From contig JAFEKR010000010.1 in NCBI GenBank assembly GCA_019022495.1, positions 1,488,001-1,552,000 on the forward strand: 64,000 nt of DNA. Direction: 5' to 3'. Source of the stretch: Epichloe hybrida. Lineage: Eukaryota > Ascomycota > Sordariomycetes > Hypocreales > Clavicipitaceae. This document shows, piece after piece, positions 11,976-23,885 of the stretch (position 1 is its first letter; each line of letters starts with the position of its first letter). The position numbers and the translations under genes are program-made. Below the pieces are notes generated by a model. It had not been told where the DNA came from. It ran no database searches and saw nothing but the letters and a program-made list of their open reading frames with translations.

Positions 11976-12239
11976 TGTCATGGCTTGCACCAAAAGGTTA
12001 AGAATGAAGTGATAGCTAAGACTATTGCAGTCGCTGCTAGATAAATGCTAGCTAGGGGCAGGTATATAAAGGTTTAAATCTCTAACCTAGTATTAATAAT
12101 ATGCGTAGTCTTTAATAAATACCTTACTTTATAAGCATATAGCTATCTTATAGCTAGCTAGCCTCTTTATTATTTATATAGCCTAAAGGTTCTTTAAAGA
12201 CTTACTTTAATAAATATCCTATCTTTAACCTTTACACTC
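11976..12239. repeat. Possible LTR-like segment with little RIP damage
   Basis: This stretch begins TGTCATGGCTTGCACC and keeps CpG and CpA sites (for example GCAGTCGCTGCTAG near 12028) that are nearly absent around it. It contains GGTATATAAAGG near 12059, which looks like an LTR TATA box. It ends in a run CCTTTACACTCCT before the AT-rich sequence resumes. No second copy was found in the window and no flanking duplication is clear, so LTR status is inferred only. Confidence 0.3.
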
Positions 12240-12997
12240 CTAATATAATACCCCCCTTATATATAATTAACTTTAATTATAAAATAAGCTACTTACTTAA
12301 GGTATAGTTACTATATTAGAGCTTTATAAGGAAATTAAGATAAGGTACCTTATATCTAGACATATAAGTAAATAAAAAGAAATAATAATAATAATATTAC
12401 TAATTAAAAATAACCCCTTATTATAGTTAGTAATGTTTAAATAGTAGCTTATATATAGCTTTACTATAGTAAAATAAATGTTATTACCTATTATATAGCT
12501 AGGAAAAAAAATATAGATAACCTATATTAATTTTTATAATTAGTTAAATAAATAAGGTACCTAATACTAGGGTTCTAAATAGTCTAACTAGAGGGCTTAT
12601 ATTATAGTTACTATAAGCTTATAGCTATAAGGCATATATGTGTTTAGTAATGCTAATGGTTATAATTATGATTTGGAAATTACCTATATATAGTGCATTA
12701 AATTACTTAAGAGGTCTAGGGTTAATATAAAAGAGACTAATTTTCCCCTCTTTTTACACTCTTCCTTTCTTTTATAATATCCCTTAACCTTATAAGTTAC
12801 CCTTACTAGCTAAGTAATAGCTCTCTTACTACTATTACTTAGTAGTTACTAACCTCTTTTAGTCCCTAATTATTATTATTATTTATCCTTATTTATCTTA
12901 GTTTTTTACCCTTATTTAGCTTATAAGTTTATACTCTTATTAGTATAACTTCCCTATCTAGTCTATTATAGCTAACTTATAGCTAGTTTACTATATC
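12240..12997. other. Unassigned RIP-type AT-rich sequence
   Basis: Very AT-rich sequence between the LTR-like segment and hAT-3, with no open frame. I could not match it to another element in the window. Its last 8 bp, ACTATATC, form the left target duplication of hAT-3. Confidence 0.6.
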
Positions 12998-14546
12998 CAG
13001 AGTATTGTTTGTAGTGTAGTTAGTGTAGTTTTTAGGAAAATTTTATATTTGTAGTGTAGTTTTTTTTTTCTTATAGTTAGTGTAATGTAGTTTTTTTTTT
13101 TTTTATAGTGTAATGTATTATAGGTTTTTTTTGCTTGTAGTGTAATGTAGTTAGTGTAGTTACTAACTACACTAACTACAAAAACTACAAATTAGTATTA
13201 GTAAAAAAAAAAGTGGGCCTTTTTATTATATAATATTATTATAAGGATTAACAGAAAGCTAGTTATATAGAAGCTTTTATTATTACCTATTTTACTTAAT
13301 TAGTTATAGAATTTATAATATTTACCTTTTTTTAAGGATTTTACTATAACTAAGGTTATTTATAATATTATACCTTTTTAATAATACTATTATACTTATT
13401 ACTTTATTTTACTAATATAACTTTAAGAAAAACTAACTTATTCTTTTATTTACTATTACTACTAATTATTTACTATTTCTATAATTTATTATTATTATTT
13501 TAATTAAAAATAATACTAGGACTTAGTTTTATATTATATACTATACTTATTATAAAAGGTAGTTAAAGTACTAGGACTAGCTATATAATTAACTATTTAG
13601 TAAAAAGAATATATATATACTTATTATAAAAGCTTTAATAACCTTAATTACTATTATTTTACTTTTATTATTATTTTAAAAAAATATAAAAGAGAAAACA
13701 TTTTTATAATATTAATATTTTTAAAAACCTTAAAATATAAAGTTATTAAAAACTATAGCTTTTACTATAGTAATTTACTTATAATTACTAGTATTTATAT
13801 TTAAGTTATTTATTTATTATTTATTTTTTATTAAACTTTAATACTAATAATATTATAAGTAATCTTAGTAATCTTAGTAATCTTAGTCATCTTAGTAATC
13901 TTAGTAATACTAGTAATCTTAGTAATACTAGTAATATTAGTAATATTAGTATTATAAGCTATTATAAGCTATTATAAGCTATTATAAGCTATTATAAGCT
14001 ATAATAAGATATAATAAGCTACTTATATTAAGTTTACTAGTAGTTCTTTTTATAGTTTTTTTAAAATAAGTAATAATAATAATTTATAGAAATAGTAAAT
14101 AATATAATAAGAAGGTTTTTCTTTAAGTTATATTAGGGAAATAAAGTATTAAGTTAAATAGTATTATTAAAAAAGTATAATATTATATATAACCTTACTT
14201 AGTTATAGTAAAATTAGTAAAATAATAAAATATTATAAATTCTATAATTAATTAAATAAAATAAGTAATAATAAAAGCTTTTATATAACTAGCATTCTTT
14301 TAATCCTTATAATACTAATAACTAATAAAAAGTCTAATACTACATTTGTAGTGTTTGTAGTTAGTGTAGTTTAGGAAAAAAAATTTGTAATATAATGTAT
14401 TATAGTTTTTTTTTTTGTAGTTAGTGTAATGTAGTTTTTTTTTCCTTGTAGTTAGTGTAGTTTATAGTATAGTGTAGTTTATAGTTTAGTTACTACACTA
14501 CACTACAAATACTACACTACACTACACGTTTTAGTGTAATACTCTG
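12998..14546. mobile_element. Non-autonomous hAT element (hAT-3), 1549 bp, with long inverted ends
   Basis: The element starts CAGAGTATTG and ends TAATACTCTG. It is flanked by a perfect 8-bp duplication ACTATATC at 12990-12997 and 14547-14554. The left 335 bp are nearly identical to the left end of hAT-2 at 5697. A related sequence reappears inverted at about 14210-14546, giving long imperfect terminal inverted repeats. The interior has short tandem arrays and a diverged copy of the ~190-bp repeat of hAT-2, but no transposase. It looks like an internal-deletion derivative of the hAT-2 family that could have been moved in trans. Confidence 0.85.
13858..14012. repeat. Short tandem arrays (9-bp TAATCTTAG and 10-bp AAGCTATTAT)
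   Basis: TAATCTTAG-like 9-mers repeat from about 13858 to 13950, followed by AAGCTATTAT 10-mers to about 14010. The 10-mer array also occurs near the right ends of hAT-1 (about 4660-4692) and hAT-2 (about 10327-10365), always upstream of the subterminal GTAGTGTAG repeats. It is a family feature of these elements. Confidence 0.85.
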
Positions 14547-14554
14547 ACTATATC

Positions 14555-16581
14555 TAAGTCTTATACCTAAACTTTACCTTTATTAATACCTTAAGAAAAT
14601 CTATTAACTAAAAAATCTTCTATAAAGTCTTCTATAAAGTTTTCTCTAAAGTAAACTTCTTCTAAAATCTTATTATAAGTTTATTATATTCTTATAGTAT
14701 TTCTATTACTAACTTACTACTAGTAAAATAACTTTAAAGAAAATTTTATATATACACTATTATTAGTAAGTAATAATATAGAATATTCTCCTAAAAAATA
14801 GCACTTATAAGATTCTAGGATACTTTATTAATAAAAAAACCTTTTTAGCTAAATATAATAAATCTTTAAGTATAACTTTTTTACTTACTTATTACTTCTT
14901 TATAGCTAATATTTAATAGGCTATTTAATAAAATATACTTATTACTTCTAAAATAATAAAAACTATATTATAGTATATCTCTCTTAAGTAAAATTTACTT
15001 ACTTATTACTAATATATTACTAGACTTTAGCTTAAATTATATAGCTTTATAATAAGCTATTTAAACTTATTAAAGCTACTTCTAAAGATAGCTATTACTA
15101 TTAAAATAAAGTAAGTATAATTCTATTACCTAGATACTAGATTACTACTAACTTACTACTAGCTTATTATAAAAGTAAAGAAAAAGCTATAAAATACTAT
15201 CCTAGTTTATAAAAATTCTAATAAGTATAGTTATATTTACTATACTTAAATATTTACTAATATTACTTATAAGGTAAAATATAATAAATATACTATAATA
15301 GTATTACTAAGTAATACTATAAATCTAAAGACTTAGATTAATATTTTAAACTATTTTTGCTTTATAGCCTAAAATATCCTAAAGGTAAGCTTTCTTAATA
15401 TATATAGCTAATACTTAACTAACTTACTAGTAGTTTATATTAAATACTATTAATTTACTTAAATATATTAGTCTTATTAAGCTACCTAGTATACTTTAGG
15501 TTTATATATATAAAGAGGGGGATTTTAATAATAAAAATACTCCTAAGGCCTCTTTCTCTATAGCTCCTATAGCTATTACTAATAATAAGGGACTAGTAGT
15601 CTTAGGGGCTAACTTTATTATAAAGGGATAAGTGCTTAGTAGCTATATAATAGATTATTTAAGTTATCTAAGTAAATTAACTTTATTTTCTAATATCTTT
15701 AGTGTATTAAGTTATAAAATATAATTATCTTATATTAACTTTATTACTTAGCTATTACTTATAGTTATTAATAATTTCTCTAGTAATAAAATCCCTTTTT
15801 AATACCTAAGAATTCTCTAAAGTATTATAACCCTTTTATTAAACTAGATATTTATAATACCTTCTATTATAGTAATATAAAATAATTCTCTTAACTTTAA
15901 ACTCTTATTTATTATCTTTAATAGTATCTTATAGTAAGGATATATCTTCTATATTTATTAGGTTTCCTTTAAAAGGTTTAAGACTAGTAATATTAAATAT
16001 ATTATATAATTAAGTCCTAGGTAGTAATTTTAATTAATATACTAATCTATAACTCCTAATTACCTTTTTAATCTTATAAGGGCCTAGATACTTTATAGCT
16101 AGCTTCTTACTAAGGTATCTTAGGTTAATGTTTTTTTTATTAATAATAAAACATAGTTACTAACTTTAAACCTTATTAGAGTTCTCTTCTAGTTATAATA
16201 TTTTTTATACTAAGTTTATAAGTTACTTAAAAGCTACTTAATTATAGTATGCTTCTCTCTTAGTGCTAAAATCTTACTTTTAGCTTAATTATTTACTTAA
16301 GGGATATTTACTATTACTTACTATAGACCTCTAGGATTATAACCTTATAATACCTTTACTAGTGTGTAGCTATGCGTTAAGTAATTGCTTATATTATACG
16401 TAAATTACACTATTAATAGGTTATTTACCTAATTAGTCTATTTAGCATAAGTAAAAGCCCTTAAATAATATTCTAAGACCTAGTTTAAACGTTCTATCTA
16501 ACTATTTATCTAGGGGTAAAAAGCGGTGCTAAGTAGTTGCTTTATTATAAGAAAATAATAAAAAGTTATTTAGAAACCACT
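14555..16581 (-). mobile_element. Gypsy retrotransposon remnant, integrase and downstream region, minus strand
   Basis: On the minus strand, at about 16540-16280, translation gives LLSTAFYP-stop-INSQIERLNQ, then a YYLRAF stretch and an N(L/I)SNYLTHS stretch. This is the core integrase pattern LSTAFHPQTDGQTERxNQ followed by the YLRAF and AYNxS positions. Further on, about 16110-16020, a GPYKIKKVI block matches the GPF/Y motif near the integrase C-terminus. The element is cut at 16581 by the LTR of the next Gypsy copy. I see no reverse transcriptase for it in the window. Confidence 0.7.
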
Positions 16582-16798
16582 TGTAAGGGCTTAGGCTTTG
16601 CCTAAGCATTGTCCGTATAGCAGTTAGAGAGGGGAGTGGCAGAAGCAGTTAAGGTAAGGAAAGGAGGCTTACATAAGTAGCCTAAGGGGTATAAGAGGCA
16701 CTACTAGAGATAGCCTCTTACCCTTTCTCCTTTCTCCTTAAGTCTCTTAATACTATATTAATGCCTTATTATAGTTACCTAGGGGCTAGTTTATAATA
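16582..16798 (+). repeat. 5' LTR of Gypsy element (217 bp)
   Basis: Begins TGTAAGGGCTTAGGC and ends near TATAATA. It aligns over its length with the 3' LTR at 23439-23655 and with the reverse complement of 1326-1542. Differences between the copies are nearly all C/T or G/A, as expected from RIP. A matching 5-bp target duplication was not found (CCACT before, AGGCT after the 3' LTR). Confidence 0.85.
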
Positions 16799-19700
16799 AT
16801 TAAGAGACTTCCTTTAGTCCTTTTTAATAACTACTAAAAGATATAATAAAAATACTAATAGATATATTAGACACGCTTTAACTATAAGACTAACCTAGCT
16901 AGGGGATAATAACTCCCCTATCTAATGCTATAGCACTACTAGTAGCTTAATAGGCGTAATTTAAAACGCTTTAACTTATACTTTATAAGCAAATAGCAGA
17001 GCTTACGTGCCTCTAATAACATATAGCTACAAACACTATAGGACCTTTAACCTAACTACCTATTATAGCCTAGCCTAATGCCCTAATAGTTACCTTACTT
17101 TACCTCTTACCTTTAACCTAGCTTTAACTATACCTAGGGTAAAATAAAAACCTATCCCTATAGGTAACTTATATAATAGTAATAAGGCCTTATTTACTAT
17201 ATAGAGGTTCCTAATAAAATATAAACTATAGGTAAATAAGGACTTTATTAAAACTAATAAAAATAGCTAGATATTTATTTACTAGAACTTATTCTCTAAA
17301 GTCTAGTCCTAGGTAGTTACTTTCTTTAAATAAGGTAGTATTTATAATTTTAACCTAGCTAAATTCCTAGAATACCTTAGGTTTATATTCTCTAATTTAT
17401 ATAGATAGAAAATAGCCCTTATAGAGCTTAACTAAATAAAATAAGGCCTAAGGGAGCTATTTTTTATATTCTTTATTTACTTTATAAAGAAGCTCTTATT
17501 AGTAAGAGGGGATTATTAGGGGGATAATATAAAACTAGTAAAGCTTTAATAAGCGCTTAATAAGCGTTTAAGAGAAATTAGTATAAGCTAGGGTATTAGC
17601 TAGAGTATATAGCATATAGCTATTATATAGTATTATAAGATTACGGTTAATATTAAGGCCCTTACTATAGAGGATAAGTACTAGTCCTAACGCAAACTAT
17701 AGCTAGCTAAACCTATACCCTAGACTAACTATAAGGGTAACACACTAATAACTAGGGTTCGTATAATAAGGACTTAATTAGGAAAATAGAATAAGCTAGT
17801 TAAGAAGGAAAAGGGTCTAAAGCTTACTATAAATATATAATAAGCTAAATAGGTATTAGAAGTAAAGTTAGCTAAATACTACTAGGAGGGATATTACCTA
17901 TAATATAAATCTAAGGACTACTATATTTAGGAGTGCACCTTCCTCCTACCCTATTACCTATAGGTTAGCATTAACTTATATAAAGTAAATAAGGAAATCG
18001 TAAATAAGGAGGTAAACATTCCCCTTATAGAAAATAAGTAACCCCTAAGTAAAGTCTTATATAAGGGTAAGGAGGCTAACTATATACTATAACATAGGAT
18101 AACTATTTAAGCTATATAGAGTTAGAGTGGGATATAGTATAATATATAAACTAACCACTATTCTTAATTCCTATACTCTTTAATATATATTATTATATTA
18201 ATATCTAGATTAATTATAGTTATAATTATTATAGTGCTATAAGTAAGTTAGTAGTAAAATAGTTTAGCCTAGAGCTTATATATTTACTAAAGAGAAAGCA
18301 TATCTAAACTATAGTAAAAATAAAAAGAAGGGGAAAGAGAGTATAGGAGAACACCTCCTTAATTACCTATATAGTACACACTAGAATAAACATTAATAGC
18401 TAGGAGTTATTAGTATATTTATATATTATCCTAGGCCTTATATAAGATATTATACTTAGGATACTATAGCTAGAATATTATAATATAGTTATTTATATAG
18501 TAAAATAGTAATTAGTTATTAGAGTAGTAAAGGGCTTATATATCTTTAAAGCCTTTGCGCGTAGGGTAAAGACTTTAGTATAGGGGATTATTAGGTCCTT
18601 ATATGCTATAAAAGCACGCTAGGCGCACTATAGGAGGGACACTTCTATAATATTTATTACTATAAGCCTTAGGGAGATAATAATAGTACTATAGATTATA
18701 GCGCCTAAGATAAAACCTAATAGCCTAGACACGTTAATGTTACCTAAGGAGTTAGCTAACTTTATAGACCTTTTTAATAAGGCTAGAGCTAATAGCTTAC
18801 CTCCTTATTAGGGGTCCCTTAATTACTACATATGCTTATATAAGAATTAGGATAGGTCTAAACTAACGCTCCCTTAGGGACTACTATATAATATACTAAG
18901 GGACTAGCTTCTAGAGGTTAGGCACTAGATTATAGACTTAATAGATAAGGGTTAGATTTATGCTAGCTTATTATTAGCTATAGCTCTAGTTTTCCTTATT
19001 AAAAAGGCTAATAGGGGTTAGCGTTTTTACATAGACTACTACGCTCTTAATAAGATAATAGCCTAGGATTACTATTCTTTCCTATTAATTAAGGAAACAC
19101 TCTATTCCTTATCCTAGGTATACTAGTTTATAAAGGTAAATATTTATATAGCGTTTTATAAGCTATAGATTACTAAGGGCTAGGAGTACTTAATAGCGTT
19201 TTAAACTAGGTTTAGGCTATTTAAGTAGCTAGTTTACCCCTTTAGCCTAGCTAGTATACTAGTAATATTCTAATATTATATTAATAAGTCCTTAGGGGAT
19301 ATATTAGGGGACTTTATTATAGCGTACTTAGATAATATCTTAGTTTACTTAGGGGGATTAAGAAAAGACTATATAGCTAAGGTCTAGTTAATATTAGGCT
19401 ACCTAAGGGATATAGGTTTATACTTAGACCTTAATAAGTCTATATTTATAGTAAAGGAGGTTTAATACCTAGGATATATTATTATAGTAGGTTATTCTAT
19501 TTATTTAGACTTAGCAAAGGTTATAGCTATTAGGGAGTAAGCAGCCCTAATAAAACTTTAGGGGGTCTATAGCTTCCTAGGGTTTACTAACTTTTACTAT
19601 AACTTTATTAGTAACTTTTTAGAACTAGTAGCACTACTAATATAATTAACTAAGAGAAATATCCCTTTTTAATAGGGACCTAAAGAGAATAATACCTTTA

Positions 19701-22700
19701 ATAGGCTAAAAGATACCTTTATTACATACCTAGTACTAGCATAATAAAACCTAGATCTCCCTATAGTAGTAAAAGCTAATTATTTAGGAATAGCTATTAG
19801 AGAATACCTTTCCTAGTAAGGCTAGGATAGCATTATATACCTAGTTACCTATTACTTTACTAGCCTTATAACCTTATAAAAGAACTATATAATTTATAAT
19901 AAGGAATTATTAGCTATTATCTTATGCCTTAAGGCATAGTTAGCTAAGCTATAGGGTGTTTCTAGCCTATTTATAATCTATATAGACTATAAGAACCTAG
20001 AGTACTTTATAACTCCCTAGTTAATATTAGAGTAGTAAGCTTAATAGGCAAATACACTTATGCTATTTAATTTTTACCTCTAGTATAAACCTAGTATATA
20101 AGTATAGTAACTTAATGCTCTTTCTTAAAGGGAATAGAACTAGAAAGGGGTAACCTCTAGAATAAGATATATCCTATAACCTATTACTATTATATAGCTT
20201 TTACTAACACTAGATAAATAGTAAGATAATAGTAGTATAGTATTATTACTAGCTAGTAAGGTTCTCTTTACTACTAAATACCTTTAGACCTTATAGGACT
20301 AGGCTATTATCTTAGACCTTATATATAGTATTTAATTAAGGGCTATTTAGGAAGGGGCCTAGAGGTTTCCTATTAAGGCACTTATAAGAGAGTAAGTAGT
20401 AAATTATTTTATAAGCGCTTATAGGGCACTCTAGTTTAGGGGCTATACCTAGGTCCTAGTGTAGGAGCCTCTTATAATAACCCTAATATAATAATGCTAT
20501 AATTTACTAGTAGTAAGGCACCTAGGCTATAACACTACATTCTAAATCTTATAATAGTAGTTTTACTAGGATAGGATATTATAAGATATTACTAGGTTTA
20601 TTTATAACTATTACTACTATAGTAATTATAAGAGCTATTAATAGCGCTAGGGCTTACTAAAGCCTTTACCTATCCCTAACTAGTTTTAGTTATAAATCTT
20701 TATTAACTTTATAATAAACTTACTAGTACTATCCCTAGAAAAGCTATAATACCTAATAGTTATTATAGATTAACTCTTTAAATTTATTTAGCTTAAGGCT
20801 ATAACTTCTATAGGAGCTAAGGAATATATAAAGAGGTTTAAAATAGTTTAGTAGTGGTTTAAGGGGTCTCCTTAATTAATTATTATAAATTATAGTTTAG
20901 ATTAGTTAGGAAAGTTTTAGATAATATTATACTCCTTAGTTAGGATTAATTAGTTACTTTTTACATTATATTACCTATAAACTAATAGTAATATAAAGCA
21001 AGTAAACTAAGAGGTATAGGTAATACTATATATTATAGTCTCTTTCTTATAGTTTAACTAGCTAGAATATCTAGCTACTTACTAGCTTATAATTAATAAT
21101 AAGCTATTTTCTATAATAGGAGTTAGCCTAAATAAGCTACTATATAGCTATAACCTAAAGCTAGTCTAAGCACTACTAGATATATTTGCTTTTATAATAA
21201 CACTAAAGGGGTAAGTAATATAGTTTCTTAAGCACCTCTAGGAGGGTACTTATCTAGTATAAGCTATAATAGCCTATATATAATAAAGGTAGTAAGATAT
21301 TACGTTTACTTTATATTAGCTAGTAAAATAGTTTTAGGTTAAAAATAAGGTATAGCTTTTACTTAAAAATATTAAAACTAACTACCTCTTATAGAAACTT
21401 AATTAAGTAATAGTAAAGTATATAGTTATAAAAGTCCTAATATTACTTATAGTATAGCTTAATGTCCTAAGAGGTATTTACTTAGTATTTTATATAAACC
21501 TTATTAAACACGCTATAGAGAACCCTCTCCCTAGTTAGAAGCTTTAGGACTCCTATTTAGAACTAAAATAAGTCCCTATAAAAGGTAATAATAAACTTAT
21601 TAAGGAATATTAGGTTAAGCAAATCCTAGTAGCTTAAAATGCCCTAGACTAGGGTAAAAGATATAATATACTTATTAAGTAAGTAAGTTATATATAGCCT
21701 ATATAAAAACTATTAGAGAATATAGTATAAATATAGGCCCTTAATAAGTTTAAGGTAAAATAAGGAGATATATAATATAATAATAGACTAAATTAATTTT
21801 AAAAAACTTATATACTTATAAAGACTTTAATAAGCACCTAAGGCACTAAATTACTATGTTTTACTACTATTACTTAATAAGGATAATTATCTATTAAGTT
21901 ATTACTTAAATTACTAGGAGAAGACAGATAGGGGCATATTACCTTTATCTAGAGTTATACTATAGCTACTATAACTATAGTATTATTATTACTAGGTAAT
22001 AGTTATAGTATAATAAGTTATTTACCTTATTTACCTTAAGTATAACCTAGGACTTAGATAGTATAAATAAGGTTAGTATAAGGAGTATATATAGGAGGGG
22101 GCATAATAGGAGACCTAGTAAGTAAGTAGTAAGTAAGAGAAGGATAACTAAGGGGAGGAGGAGTATTATTTCTAGCTAGGGGATAGCTAGCTCCTAAGGC
22201 TCTAGGAATATAATTATAAGTTAAACCTATTATAGAAAGAAGGCATAATAGTTACTAGTAATAATAAGAAGGAGATTTATTACTTAACCTAGTAATTTAA
22301 ATATATTACTAGATTTTATCCTAGTAATAAGGCATTAAAGCTTAGAGAAGTATAGAAGACTACTTATATATCTCTTTATATATTATAGTTAGTTTACTAA
22401 TAACTTATTAGTTCTATTAGAATAAAATGCTTATAGCTTACTATATAGAATAAGCTATACTATAGCTAGCTAAAGGGCTAGTGCTAATAAAAGAGGTAAC
22501 TTTAAGACTAGTTATATTTATTATAGTAATATTAGTAATAGGGGACGCCCTAAGGGCTAACTATATAGGGGCTAGATTAAACTAAGCCTAAGTAAGGAGG
22601 GAGTTTTATTAACTAATAAAGTAGTAAAACCTTTAGGATAGTATAGGTATTTTCTTTTTTATACCTAAAGTTTTAGGGACTCTAGGTTTAATAATATATA

Positions 22701-23438
22701 TACCTATAGTAATCTTTACCTTAATATCCTTTAGTGTATAATAGAGATAAAGGTTAGTAAATAAAAGCCTAGTATACTATATATAGAAAAGGTATTACTT
22801 CTAATATAAAGGGTATAATTCTCTAGATTTAGGCAAATAACATTCTAGAATACTAGTAATAAGGGCTTATTTTATATATAGCCTATAAGGGCGCTAGACT
22901 AATTAGGGAGTAGTATATTAATTATTATTTAAGTTACTCTCTATAAGAAACTTACTAATAGAATAAGCTAAAGGTATAGTAAGACTAGCTAGGGGTAAAG
23001 GAGGGTTAAATAGATTATAAGGTATATTCTAATAGGAGAATAATTATTTAAGAAGGAGGTTCTAATAGGATAAAGAGAAAGGTATAATAAAATTATAATA
23101 GTAAAGGGATAGTATTATATAAGGGAAGGTAAGATATAAAAAGAAACTAAGTAAGATATTTATATATAGATTTAAACCTATATTAGGTGATTAATAAACT
23201 AGTAAGGGCAGGGCTAGAGACTATAATAAATAATAGGTTAGTAAGGTAAACGCGTTATGCGCACTATAAAACTAAGGTATAGAAGTAAGGCAGTTACTAT
23301 TACTATATAATAGCTAGTAAGGCGGATATATTACGCACCTAATAATAATAAGCAAGGAATAGGATTAATTACCTATAGGATAATTTATAAGACTATTATA
23401 AAAAGAGGACTTATTAGACATACCTAAGTAAGGGCATA
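16799..23438 (+). pseudogene. Gypsy gag-pol interior, RIP-inactivated
   Basis: Domain order on the plus strand, read through stops, is as follows. A gag-side region occupies roughly 16800-18300. Reverse transcriptase spans about 18720-19650, with LPKELADFIDLF, FYIDYYALNKII at about 19027 and AYLDNILVYL near 19320. RNase H-like sequence at about 19700-20100 includes YIIYNKELLAIILCLKA. Integrase occupies about 20400-21400. The catalytic YLDD of reverse transcriptase reads YLDN, a G-to-A change that by itself would remove a catalytic aspartate. Stop codons are frequent throughout. The order RT, RNase H, integrase identifies the Gypsy superfamily. Confidence 0.85.
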
Positions 23439-23655
23439 TATAAGGGCTTAGGCTTTGCCTAAGTATTATCTATATAGTAGTTAGAGAGAGAAGTGGCAAA
23501 AGTAGTTAGGGTAAGGAAAGGAGGCTTATATAAGTAGCCTAAGAGGTATAAGGGGTATTACTAGGGATAGCCTCTTACCCTTCCTCCTTCCTCCTTAAGT
23601 CTCTTAATACTATACTAACGCCCTATCGCAGTCGCCTAGGGGCTAGTCCATAACA
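23439..23655 (+). repeat. 3' LTR of Gypsy element (217 bp)
   Basis: Begins TATAAGGGCTTAGGC (TG changed to TA) and ends CCATAACA. It is preceded by a purine-rich stretch, AAGTAAGGGCA at about 23427-23437, that could be the polypurine tract. Its 3' third is less mutated than the 5' LTR: CCCTATCGCAGTCGCCTAGG is intact at about 23621. Confidence 0.85.
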
Positions 23656-23885
23656 AGGCTATTACTTTTTTTCTTATAGGGTTTTAATAAGGGTAATAAA
23701 AAAGAAGTTTACTAAAATTAGCACTATTATAACTTTTACTTAAGGAGGGGTATTAGATTCTATAGCTAATTAGGATTACTTTAGCTATATTATATAGTAA
23801 AGTGTATATTAGGGCTTATACTGCCTATAACCTATATATATGTAACTTGTACCTTATATGCAATATAAGCTGTCACATCATACAA
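23656..23885. other. AT-rich remnant up to the block boundary
   Basis: Short AT-rich tail between the Gypsy 3' LTR and normal-composition DNA. It contains TTAAGGAGGGGTATTAG near 23741-23757, which looks like a polypurine tract followed by an LTR start of a further retroelement, but too little remains to classify it. The composition shift occurs within a few tens of bases near 23885. Confidence 0.5.

Noticed and set aside
1..23885. Stop codons read as an alternative genetic code or readthrough genes
   Set aside because: The stops coincide with RIP-type C-to-T and G-to-A changes at Gln, Trp and Arg codons; normal genes in the same window use the standard code.
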